Source: Treponema sp.
Lineage (GTDB): Bacteria; Spirochaetota; Spirochaetia; Treponematales; Breznakiellaceae
DNA: 40,345 nt
Direction of reading: 5' to 3'
Assembly (NCBI GenBank): GCA_031256445.1
Contig: JAIRQN010000045.1
Span: forward strand, 1-40,345
Position 1 is the stretch's first letter. The number at the start of each line of letters is the position of its first letter. Below the pieces are notes generated by a model that searched no databases, had not been told where the DNA came from, and was given only the letters and a program-made list of their open reading frames with translations. A program made the position numbers and the translations under genes. Below are positions 16,583 through 24,215 of this stretch, piece after piece.

Positions 16583-17892
16583 TGAGTAAATTGGGCGGAG
16601 TGAATTTACCGCATCGCAAGAATACAGCCCAATGTGCTCCCAGGGAAATACCCGTGCCTGCGGAAGTAAAACTTCCTATGTTAATGCATTCGGGAAAACC
16701 GGCGAAGGCAATTGTAAATGCGGGCGATACGGTTAAGGTAGGGCAGGTGATAGGCGAAGCGGACGGAATGGTTTCATCGCCGGTACACGCCAGCGTGTCG
16801 GGAAAAGTTAAAAGTATAGATTATATCGACAGCCTTACAGGCGAAAAATCCGTTACGGTGACAATCGCTTCTGACGGAAACCAGACGCCCTGGGAAGGAA
16901 TCGCGCCTGTTAATGTCACCAGCAGGGAAGAATTTATCGAAGCTGTCAAAAACTCCGGCGTTGTCGGGCTTGGCGGCGCGGGTTATCCGACAGCGCATAA
17001 ACTTGTTCTGAAAGATTACGGCAAACTGGATTATATTCTTGTCAACGGCGCGGAGTGCGAGCCTTATATCACATCGGATACAAGGACAATGATTGACGAC
17101 ACGGATTTTGTATGGGAAGGCGTAAAACTTTTAAAACAGTATCTTGAGCCGAAGAATATTGTTATATGCATAGAGAACAACAAGCCGCAGCCGATAAAAA
17201 AAATGCGGGAGCTCTGCGAAGGCGCGCAGGGCGTATCTGTCCGCGTTCTTCCGTCTTTGTACCCGCAGGGGGAGCGGAAAGTTCTTGTGTATAACGTAAC
17301 CGGGCGCATTGTGCCGGAAGGCGGACGCCTTCCCGATGTTGGGTGCATCGTTATTAACTGCACGACTGTCGCGGTAATAGCCAGATACATTAAAACAGGC
17401 ATGCCTCTGGTTTCAAAGTGCGTAACTGTTGACGGATCGGCCGTTAAAAATCCGCAGAATGTGATTGCACCGATTGGAACACCTGCCCGCGACATTTTTA
17501 ACTTTTGCGGCGGCTTGAAAGAAGACGTTAAAAAAATAACCTTGGGCGGCCCGATGATGGGTATCGCGATTCCAAATCAGGATGTTCCCATTGTAAAAAT
17601 CACGAACGCCCTGCTTGCGTTATCCGCAAAAGACGGCGAACCCGCCGAGCCTTCTGCCTGCATTAAATGCGGCCGCTGTATTTTTAACTGTCCCATGAAC
17701 CTCATGCCGCCAAATATTGAAAGCGCATATGAATTGAAAAAACCGGAGCTTCTTAAAAAGTTCAAGGTTAATATGTGCGCCGAGTGCGCCTGCTGCGCTT
17801 TTACATGCCCGTCGAAAAGACCTTTGGCACAGATTATGACCCTTTCCAAGAATATGCTGTGGGAATATGAGAAAAAGGAGGCGGGCAAATGA
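16582..17892 (+). CDS. rnfC: Rnf complex subunit C, second copy
   Basis: A second, divergent RnfC of 436 residues. It has an MSKLGGVNLPHRKNTAQCAP N-terminus, the glycine-rich GLGGAGYPTAHK at 129-140, NGAECEPYITSDTR at 155-168 and two [4Fe-4S] motifs, CIKCGRCIFNCP (Cys360, 363, 366, 370) and CAECACCAFTCP (Cys399, 402, 405, 409, plus an extra Cys404). The start is ATG 16582, which overlaps the upstream stop as TGATG and has AAGGAG upstream; a longer reading from 16471 would lie inside rnfC1. Its end overlaps the rnfD1 start by four bases (ATGA), tying it by translation to the first DGEAB set. Confidence 0.93.
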   Translation: MSKLGGVNLPHRKNTAQCAPREIPVPAEVKLPMLMHSGKPAKAIVNAGDTVKVGQVIGEADGMVSSPVHASVSGKVKSIDYIDSLTGEKSVTVTIASDGNQTPWEGIAPVNVTSREEFIEAVKNSGVVGLGGAGYPTAHKLVLKDYGKLDYILVNGAECEPYITSDTRTMIDDTDFVWEGVKLLKQYLEPKNIVICIENNKPQPIKKMRELCEGAQGVSVRVLPSLYPQGERKVLVYNVTGRIVPEGGRLPDVGCIVINCTTVAVIARYIKTGMPLVSKCVTVDGSAVKNPQNVIAPIGTPARDIFNFCGGLKEDVKKITLGGPMMGIAIPNQDVPIVKITNALLALSAKDGEPAEPSACIKCGRCIFNCPMNLMPPNIESAYELKKPELLKKFKVNMCAECACCAFTCPSKRPLAQIMTLSKNMLWEYEKKEAGK

Positions 17893-18827
17893 ACCAGAAC
17901 CTGATTGTCTCCTATGCGCCGCACATCCGCGACAAAGCCTCTGTAAACCGCATTATGCTGGATGTAATAATCGCGCTGTGCCCTTCCTTTATTGTGGCGA
18001 TATGGATTTTCGGCCCAAAAGCGGCGCTTGTCACGGGCGTATGCGTCGTATCCTGCGTTTTCTTTGAATGGGCTTTTGAAAAACTGACCAAAAGAAAAAA
18101 TACAATTTCCGATTTTTCCGCCGCGCTTACAGGAATTCTTCTGGCTTATAATCTGCCTGTGACAATTCCCCTGTGGCAGGCTGTTGTCGGCAGTTTTACC
18201 GCCATTGTTCTTGTAAAGCAGCTCTTCGGCGGACTGGGAAAGAATTTCGCCAACCCCGCCGTTACGGGGCGCATCGTAATGTTCCTTGCGTTTCCCATAA
18301 CAATGACGACATGGGTAGCGCCTTTTGATACTGTCACAGGCGCGACACCCCTTGTGGAACTTCTGCGTATGTTCAGAAATGAAATCTACGCGATGCCCGG
18401 AACATGGGATTTGTTTTTGGGAGTGCACGGAGGCTGTATCGGGGAAACAAGCGAACTTGCGCTTTTGATTGGCTTTGCGTACCTTTTAATCCGCCGCGTT
18501 ATTGCGCCGATTGTGCCGTTCGCTTTTATAGGAACAGTTTTTGTTTTAACTTTTTTGGCAGGCGGCGCTGATTTCGCCGTTTACCATATTTTAACAGGCG
18601 GACTTTTTCTTGGCGCGGTTTTCTGCGCGACAGATTATGTAACATCCCCCATTACAAACAGGGGGCGGCTGATATTCGGCGTTGGCTGCGGAATCATTAC
18701 GGTAGTAATCAGGCTATACGGAAGTTACCCGGAAGGCGTGTCATTCGCGATTCTTTTAATGAATATGCTTGTTCCGTATATTAACAAAATTTCTTTTAAA
18801 AAAGCGCTTGGGGGCAAATATAAATGA
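17889..18827 (+). CDS. rnfD: Rnf complex subunit D, set 1
   Basis: Integral membrane subunit of Rnf (312 residues, about 9-10 transmembrane segments) that carries covalent FMN and is homologous to NqrB. The flavinylation motif TGAT is at residues 150-153, so Thr153 is the expected FMN attachment site (attached by ApbE; no apbE gene is in the window). Family blocks include QLFGGLGKNFANPA (111-124), HGGCIGETSELA and ATDYVTSPIT. Both ends overlap neighbours by four bases (ATGA), so rnfC2, rnfD1 and rnfG1 are translationally coupled. Confidence 0.95.
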   Translation: MNQNLIVSYAPHIRDKASVNRIMLDVIIALCPSFIVAIWIFGPKAALVTGVCVVSCVFFEWAFEKLTKRKNTISDFSAALTGILLAYNLPVTIPLWQAVVGSFTAIVLVKQLFGGLGKNFANPAVTGRIVMFLAFPITMTTWVAPFDTVTGATPLVELLRMFRNEIYAMPGTWDLFLGVHGGCIGETSELALLIGFAYLLIRRVIAPIVPFAFIGTVFVLTFLAGGADFAVYHILTGGLFLGAVFCATDYVTSPITNRGRLIFGVGCGIITVVIRLYGSYPEGVSFAILLMNMLVPYINKISFKKALGGKYK

Positions 18828-19372
18828 GCGTAAAAAAAGATTTTATTCTGCCTGTAACCGTTCTCTCGCTTATCTGCCTTGTCATTTCTGGCGCTCTTGC
18901 CGTTGTCAACAATCTGACAAAGCCTGTTATTGAAAACGCCGCTTCTCAGCGGGCCGCCGCCGCCAGACAGGATATTATCCCTGCCGCTGAAGGTTTTGAG
19001 TTAATTGAAGCGGAAGGGCTGCCAAAAAGAATTACGGAAGTATACAGAACGACAAACAATGTCGGCTATATATTCATGATAACGACTCACGGATACGCGC
19101 CTGAAGATATTAAAATGATCTGCGGAATTGATCCGGAAGGAAAGGTTATAAAAACCGCGACACTTTCGCAGAATGAAACGCAGGGTCTTGGCACGCCGAT
19201 ATTTGAACAGCCTCACGCGGGACAGTACTGGGGCAGGGACAGAAGCGGCATCGAAGGCGTCGCCGCGATTTCCGGCGCGACAATTACATCCAATGCGTAC
19301 AAGAACGGCATAAGGGACGCTTTCGCGGCTTTTGAAATTGTAAAAACTCTTCGCGCCGGAGGGGGAAAATAA
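18824..19372 (+). CDS. rnfG: Rnf complex subunit G, set 1
   Basis: RnfG (182 residues) has one N-terminal transmembrane helix (about 8-28) and a domain outside the cytoplasm carrying covalent FMN, homologous to NqrC. The motif SGATIT begins at residue 150, with Thr153 in the SGAT core. Other family landmarks are VNNLTKPVIE after the helix and SQNETQGLGTPI (115-126). It overlaps rnfD1 by four bases, and its TAA overlaps the rnfE1 ATG by one base. Confidence 0.94.
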   Translation: MSVKKDFILPVTVLSLICLVISGALAVVNNLTKPVIENAASQRAAAARQDIIPAAEGFELIEAEGLPKRITEVYRTTNNVGYIFMITTHGYAPEDIKMICGIDPEGKVIKTATLSQNETQGLGTPIFEQPHAGQYWGRDRSGIEGVAAISGATITSNAYKNGIRDAFAAFEIVKTLRAGGGK

Positions 19373-20046
19373 TGAGCAGATTATCAATTTTACTGAAAGG
19401 CTTAATCAGGGAAAATCCGGTTCTGGTTTCCGTGCTTGGAATATGCCCCATGCTCGCCGTGTCAACGCAGGTGTCAAGCGCGCTTGGAATGGGAGCAGCA
19501 ACCACATTTGTTTTAATCGGATCAAATATTTTAATTTCGCTGTTCAGAAATATAATTCCCGACAAGGTGCGCATTCCGTGTTATATCGTTTTTATAGCGG
19601 GGTTTGTGACAGTTGTAAAAATGATAATCGAGGCGTACGCGTATCCGCTTTACATGGCACTTGGAATTTTTCTGCCGCTTATCACCGTTAACTGCATAAT
19701 TTTCGCGCGCGCGGAAATCTTCGCCAAAAAAAATTCAGTTCTCGATTCCGCGCTGGACGGAGCGGGCATGGGCGCGGGGTTCACTCTCGCGCTTATCGCT
19801 ATGGCTTCTGTGCGCGAAATAATTGGCAGCGGAAAATGGTTCGGAATTGAACTGCCGCTGTTGATCGATTTTAATGTTCCAATTCTGACGCTTGCTCCCG
19901 GCGGATTCGCGGCATTTGGAATCCTGATCGCGGTTGTAAACAAGGTTTCAAAGGGAAAAGCGATAAAGAAAAAAGAATTCGGCTGCGCTGGATGTCTTTC
20001 CGCCGAAGCATGCAGTAAAATATCACAGAAAGGAGGCGCCGCGTAA
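19372..20046 (+). CDS. rnfE: Rnf complex subunit E, set 1, with Cys-rich tail
   Basis: RnfE (224 residues, six transmembrane segments) pairs with RnfA around a membrane [2Fe-2S] centre. The ligand motifs are intact: ICP with Cys25 and VNC with Cys108. Compared with the second copy (201 residues) it has a C-terminal extension that is basic and then Cys-containing, FGCAGCLSAEAC, with Cys205, 208 and 214 in a CxxCx5C pattern. The tail could bind an extra metal or be structural; nothing in the sequence decides this. Start and stop overlap neighbours by one base each (TAATG). Confidence 0.94.
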   Translation: MSRLSILLKGLIRENPVLVSVLGICPMLAVSTQVSSALGMGAATTFVLIGSNILISLFRNIIPDKVRIPCYIVFIAGFVTVVKMIIEAYAYPLYMALGIFLPLITVNCIIFARAEIFAKKNSVLDSALDGAGMGAGFTLALIAMASVREIIGSGKWFGIELPLLIDFNVPILTLAPGGFAAFGILIAVVNKVSKGKAIKKKEFGCAGCLSAEACSKISQKGGAA

Positions 20047-20642
20047 TGGACTTTAAAGCGCTTGCTGTCATTTTAATGGGCACTGTTCTTGTGAATAATT
20101 ATGTGCTGTGCCAGTTCCTTGGAATATGCCCGTTTTTGGGCGTAACAAAAGCGCTCAAGAACGCAATCGGAATGGGGCTTGCCGTCACTTTTGTGATGGT
20201 TCTGGCGACGGCTGTAACATGGCCTGTGCAGGTTTTTATTCTTGATAGAAACGGCATGGGTTATATGCAGATAATAGTTTTTATTCTGCTAATCGGCGCG
20301 CTTGTTCAGTTTGTGGAAATTGTATTAAAAAAATATATACCTTTTCTTTACGAAGCGCTGGGAGTTTATCTGCCGCTTATTACGGTAAACTGCGGCCTTT
20401 TGGGCGTAACAATAGTAAATATCACCAAAGAATACACTCTAGTTGAATCTCTTGTAAACGCGCTTGGAGCGGGACTGGGTTTTCTGCTGGCGATGGTTAT
20501 TTTTTCCGGCATCCGCGAGTATACGGAAAACGCCGACCCGCCTGAATCATTCAAAGGTTTGCCGCTGACGCTTTTATCTGTGGCAATTCTTTCGCTTTCA
20601 TTCTTTGGATTATCGGGAGTAATAGAAAATCTGTTCGGGTAA
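20046..20642 (+). CDS. rnfA: Rnf complex subunit A, set 1
   Basis: RnfA (198 residues, six transmembrane segments) is the inverted-topology partner of RnfE and homologous to NqrE. The 2Fe-2S ligand motifs are GICPFLGV with Cys28 and VNCGLLGV with Cys116. NNYVLCQFLGICPF at the N-terminus is the family signature. AGGAGG lies upstream inside the end of rnfE1. An 18-base gap separates it from rnfB1, one of only two real gaps in the operon. Confidence 0.95.
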   Translation: MDFKALAVILMGTVLVNNYVLCQFLGICPFLGVTKALKNAIGMGLAVTFVMVLATAVTWPVQVFILDRNGMGYMQIIVFILLIGALVQFVEIVLKKYIPFLYEALGVYLPLITVNCGLLGVTIVNITKEYTLVESLVNALGAGLGFLLAMVIFSGIREYTENADPPESFKGLPLTLLSVAILSLSFFGLSGVIENLFG

Positions 20643-20660
20643 AAGAAGGTAAAATAAAAT

Positions 20661-21479
20661 ATGGATATGATTTATACGACAGTATTTTCGGTTACCGCAA
20701 TGGGCATTATCTGCGCGACTGTTCTCTGCGTAGCGTCAAAACTTATGTATGTGAAAACCGATGAACGCGTAGCTAAACTTATAGAAGCCCTTCCTGGCGT
20801 TAATTGCGGAGCGTGCGGTTATCCGGGATGTTCAGGTTACGCCGCGGCGCTTCTTTCCGGCGGAACATCGCAGATTAATTTATGCACGCCTGGCGGCGCG
20901 GAAGTAATGGCGAAATTAAGCGCGATTCTCGGCGTAGAAGCGGGAAGCATGGAAAAGAAAACAGCGGTTGTTAAATGTTTGGGCGATTGCGCCTCACAAA
21001 AGAAAAAAATGGATTATATGGGAATACAGTCCTGCGCCGGTGCGAAGCAGCTTTATGGCGGAGAAGGCGCGTGCGCGTTTGGATGCCTGGGTTACGGCGA
21101 CTGTCAAAAAGCATGCCCGTCCGGCGCAATCTGTACAGAGGATGATCTTGCGCGCGTTATCGCGGGTCTTTGCACCGGATGCGGGCTTTGCGTAAAATCA
21201 TGCCCCAATAATTTAATCGCGGTAGAAAACGCTTCGCTTCCCGGGAGCGCCGCGCCCGTATTTGTGTTATGCAAAAATATTGAAAAGGGCGCTGTAACCA
21301 GAAAAAAATGCGCGAAAGGATGTATAGCCTGCGGCAAATGCGCCAGAGAGTGTTCCGCGCAGGCGATAACGATGGCGGATAATCTTGCCGTTATTAACTA
21401 TGGGAAATGTACAGGCTGCGGACACTGCGCGCAGGTGTGTGTGTCAAAGTGCATTCAGTCAACGTACAGAAGCGCGTAA
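20661..21479 (+). CDS. rnfB: Rnf complex subunit B, set 1
   Basis: RnfB (272 residues) has one N-terminal transmembrane helix and a large cytoplasmic polyferredoxin part that accepts electrons from or donates them to ferredoxin. The first cluster motif is NCGACGYPGC with a later Cys (Cys49, 52, 57, 75). Further 4Fe-4S motifs follow: CAFGCLGYGDCQKACP, CTGCGLCVKSCP, CAKGCIACGKCARECS and CTGCGHCAQVCVSKC. The multi-cluster C-terminus is of the clostridial and acetogen style rather than the shorter proteobacterial form. GAAGG precedes the ATG. Confidence 0.95.
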   Translation: MDMIYTTVFSVTAMGIICATVLCVASKLMYVKTDERVAKLIEALPGVNCGACGYPGCSGYAAALLSGGTSQINLCTPGGAEVMAKLSAILGVEAGSMEKKTAVVKCLGDCASQKKKMDYMGIQSCAGAKQLYGGEGACAFGCLGYGDCQKACPSGAICTEDDLARVIAGLCTGCGLCVKSCPNNLIAVENASLPGSAAPVFVLCKNIEKGAVTRKKCAKGCIACGKCARECSAQAITMADNLAVINYGKCTGCGHCAQVCVSKCIQSTYRSA

Positions 21480-21497
21480 TAAAAAAGGTGTTAAAAG

Positions 21498-22481
21498 GTG
21501 AAAATTGTAATTAACCAGATAATGACAGTTTCTTCTCCGCCTCACATCTACGGCAATGATTCAATCGAAACGCGGATGCGTGATGTGCTAATCGCGCTGT
21601 CGCCTGCCCTGTTCATGTCCGTCTATAATTATGGCAAGCAGGCTCTGTACACGACGGCGATTGCGGTCATCGCCGCTTTAATGGCTGAATACCTGTTCCA
21701 GCGGGTAATGAACAAAAAAGTTACTATTAACGATTACAGCGCGGCGATTACCGGGGTTTTGCTCGGTTTTAACCTTCCCCCCGATGTTCCGTTCTGGGTG
21801 ACAATCGCCGGAAGTTTCTTCGCGATAATTGTTGTAAAGCAGCTCTTTGGCGGGCTTGGCTCCAATTTTATAAATCCCGCTCTTGCCGCCAGGGCGTTTT
21901 TGCTTGCGTCATTTCCGGTGCACATGACAACCTGGACATTCGCTCCGGCCGGTAAAGTCGCGGACGCCGTTTCAGGCGCGACATACCTCGCGATGGTAAA
22001 ACAAAACCCGTCTTTTACTCCCGAATTATCCGATTATATAGCTCTTTTATTCGGGAAAGTCGGCGGATGTGTGGGCGAAACAAGCGCGGCTGCCCTTATC
22101 ATCGGCGGAGCGTATTTGCTTGCAAGAAGGGTTATAAACTGGCGCATCCCTGTTTTTTACATAGGCAGCTTTATTGTTTTTGGTTTTATTTTCGGGAGGA
22201 CGGGGTTCTTCTCGGGGCATATCCTGTTCGAGGTTTTAAACGGCGGCCTGTTAATGGGAGCCTTCTTTATGGCAACCGATTACGCCACAAGCCCAATTAC
22301 ATCCAACGGCAAGATTGTAATGGGGATAGGATGCGGTCTGTTAACCGTATTTATCAGGTACTTCGGCGATTACCCCGAAGGCGTAAGTTACGCAATCATT
22401 ATAATGAATCTTTTTGTACCGCTCATTGATAAATATGTAAGGCCGCGCGTTTTCGGCCGGCGAAAGAGGGTAAAAGCATGA
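21498..22481 (+). CDS. rnfD: Rnf complex subunit D, set 2
   Basis: Second RnfD, 327 residues and clearly divergent from set 1. The flavinylation motif SGAT is at residues 159-162 (Thr162 for covalent FMN). Shared family blocks are QLFGGLGSNFINPALAARAF, GGCVGETSAAALI and ATDYATSPIT. The start is GTG at 21498, chosen because AAGGTG lies about seven bases upstream. It follows rnfB1 after 18 bases, which marks the junction between the two DGEAB sets. Its end overlaps rnfG2 by four bases (ATGA). Confidence 0.94.
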   Translation: MKIVINQIMTVSSPPHIYGNDSIETRMRDVLIALSPALFMSVYNYGKQALYTTAIAVIAALMAEYLFQRVMNKKVTINDYSAAITGVLLGFNLPPDVPFWVTIAGSFFAIIVVKQLFGGLGSNFINPALAARAFLLASFPVHMTTWTFAPAGKVADAVSGATYLAMVKQNPSFTPELSDYIALLFGKVGGCVGETSAAALIIGGAYLLARRVINWRIPVFYIGSFIVFGFIFGRTGFFSGHILFEVLNGGLLMGAFFMATDYATSPITSNGKIVMGIGCGLLTVFIRYFGDYPEGVSYAIIIMNLFVPLIDKYVRPRVFGRRKRVKA

Positions 22482-23041
22482 ATTATATTCTCCGTCCCGC
22501 CGCCGCGCTTTTAATAACCGCCGTTATCGTTGTCGCCGCCCTGAGCGTAGTATACAATCTTACTCTTGAGCCGATTGAAAAACAAAAACAAAAAACGCAG
22601 GAAGCGGCAATCAGGGATGTTTTGCCAGGCACTACAGATTTTCGTGAGATTCAAATTGAAAATACCGGAGACATAACCGCGGTGTTTGAATGCACAAGCG
22701 GCGGGACATTAACAGGTTATGTGGTGCGGCTTTCACCGGAAGGGTACAGCGGCAATATCGATCTTATTACCGGTATCTCCGCGTCCAGCGAAAAAATTTC
22801 CGGTATGCGCATAATGCGGCACAGCGAGACGCCGGGTCTTGGCGCGCTTGCGGTCAAGGAAAATTTTTACAGGCAGTATGACAACAGGGCTCTTGCGCCG
22901 CTTTCTGTAACAAGGACTTCTCCCGGAGTAAATGACATTCAGGCGATAACAAGCGCGACCATTACAACAAGAGCGGTAACAAAAGCCGTTAACGAAGCTG
23001 TAGAGTGGTATATATCATATAAAGGGAGCGGTGTTAAATGA
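22478..23041 (+). CDS. rnfG: Rnf complex subunit G, set 2
   Basis: Second RnfG, 187 residues, with one N-terminal transmembrane helix (about 8-28) and a covalent-FMN domain. The flavinylation core reads TSAT (158-161) rather than SGAT, within DIQAITSATITTRAV. The aspartate and the Ala-Thr pair that the ApbE recognition rule requires are kept, so I expect it to be flavinylated. RHSETPGLG (114-122) matches the ETPGLG family landmark better than the set 1 copy does. It overlaps both rnfD2 and rnfE2 by four bases. Confidence 0.93.
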   Translation: MNYILRPAAALLITAVIVVAALSVVYNLTLEPIEKQKQKTQEAAIRDVLPGTTDFREIQIENTGDITAVFECTSGGTLTGYVVRLSPEGYSGNIDLITGISASSEKISGMRIMRHSETPGLGALAVKENFYRQYDNRALAPLSVTRTSPGVNDIQAITSATITTRAVTKAVNEAVEWYISYKGSGVK

Positions 23042-23643
23042 AATATACTGAACTTATCGGAAACGGGCTGATCCGGAAGAATCCTGTTTTTGTGCAGGTT
23101 TTGGCGCTCTGTCCCCTGCTTGCCGTTACAACTTCCGCCGTTAACGCGATTATCATGGGGTTGGCCACAACGGCGGTAATGATCTGCGCAAGCAGCGCGA
23201 TTTCCATTGTTAGAAAGCTCCTTCCAAACGAAGTGCGGATAGCGGCGGCTGTAATTATTGTGGCAGGCTTTGTAACAGTAGTAGAATTTCTTTTGGAAGC
23301 GTACGCGCCGCCTGAAATAAACGAATCGCTGGGCATTTACATACCGCTTATAGTCGTTAACTGCATTTTATTCGCGCGCCTTGAATCATTCGCGTCAAAA
23401 AACAATGTGTTTGCCTCTTCTGTAGACGCGCTCAGTATGGGCCTTGGTTTTACGCTTGGGCTTTTTGTAGTAGCCGTAATAAGGGAGTTTCTGGGCAGCG
23501 GCTCGATCTTCGGATACGAGCTGCTGCATGACAACGCTTCTCATGTGCTTATTATGGTAATGCCTCCGGGAGCGTTCTTCACTCTTGGGATCATCATTAT
23601 GATAAGAAAGTATATGCAGATGAGAACCGGAGGCACGCGGTGA
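23038..23643 (+). CDS. rnfE: Rnf complex subunit E, set 2
   Basis: Second RnfE, 201 residues and six transmembrane segments, without the Cys-rich tail of the set 1 protein. The 2Fe-2S ligand motifs are LCPLLAV with Cys25 and VNCILFAR with Cys109. N-terminal KNPVFVQVLALCP and central EAYAPPEINESLGIYIPLI are typical. ATGA overlaps with rnfG2 and a GTGA overlap with rnfA2 indicate tight translational coupling. Confidence 0.94.
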   Translation: MKYTELIGNGLIRKNPVFVQVLALCPLLAVTTSAVNAIIMGLATTAVMICASSAISIVRKLLPNEVRIAAAVIIVAGFVTVVEFLLEAYAPPEINESLGIYIPLIVVNCILFARLESFASKNNVFASSVDALSMGLGFTLGLFVVAVIREFLGSGSIFGYELLHDNASHVLIMVMPPGAFFTLGIIIMIRKYMQMRTGGTR

Positions 23644-24215
23644 ACACATTTTTAATAATAGTCGGCGCTGTTTTTATAAACAATTATGTGCTGGTTCAGT
23701 TTCTTGGGATGTGCCCGTTCTTCGGCGTTTCCAAAAAAACAGAAACCGCCCTTGGCATGGGATTGTCCGTCATGTTTGTCATGACGCTCGCGTCAGCCAT
23801 GACATTCCTTTTTTATAAATTTATTTTAATGCCGTTTAATATAACGTACCTGCGGACTGTGGTTTTTATCTTAATCATTGCCTCTATTGTGCAGTTTGTC
23901 GAAGTGTTTATGAAAAAAATGTTTACAGCCCTTTACGCCATGCTTGGAGTTTATCTTCCCCTGATTACGGTTAACTGCGTTATTTTCGGCGTAACGCTGA
24001 TTAATATAAAAAATGAATATACGTTTATCGGCGCGCTGGTTAACAGTATCGGCGCAGGCGCTGGTTTTACGCTCGCTATTCTGCTGCTGGCCGCAATCCG
24101 TGAAAAGTACGAAGCCAGTCCTGACGTGCCGGAACTGTTTAAGGGATTCCCGCTTGCGCTGTTTTCGGCAGGGCTGATGAGCATCGCCTTTATGGGTTTT
24201 ATGGGGTTGATATGA
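23640..24215 (+). CDS. rnfA: Rnf complex subunit A, set 2
   Basis: Second RnfA, 191 residues and six transmembrane segments. NNYVLVQFLGMCPFFGV carries Cys25, and VNCVIFGV carries Cys113, for the 2Fe-2S centre shared with RnfE2. The start is GTG at 23640, overlapping the rnfE2 TGA as GTGA, with CGGAGG upstream. It overlaps rnfB2 by four bases; in set 1 the corresponding junction is an 18-base gap. Confidence 0.94.
   Translation: MNTFLIIVGAVFINNYVLVQFLGMCPFFGVSKKTETALGMGLSVMFVMTLASAMTFLFYKFILMPFNITYLRTVVFILIIASIVQFVEVFMKKMFTALYAMLGVYLPLITVNCVIFGVTLINIKNEYTFIGALVNSIGAGAGFTLAILLLAAIREKYEASPDVPELFKGFPLALFSAGLMSIAFMGFMGLI

Noticed and set aside
17577-18428. 283-residue minus-strand ORF across rnfC2 and rnfD1
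   Set aside because: Antisense to two well-identified genes; no domain.
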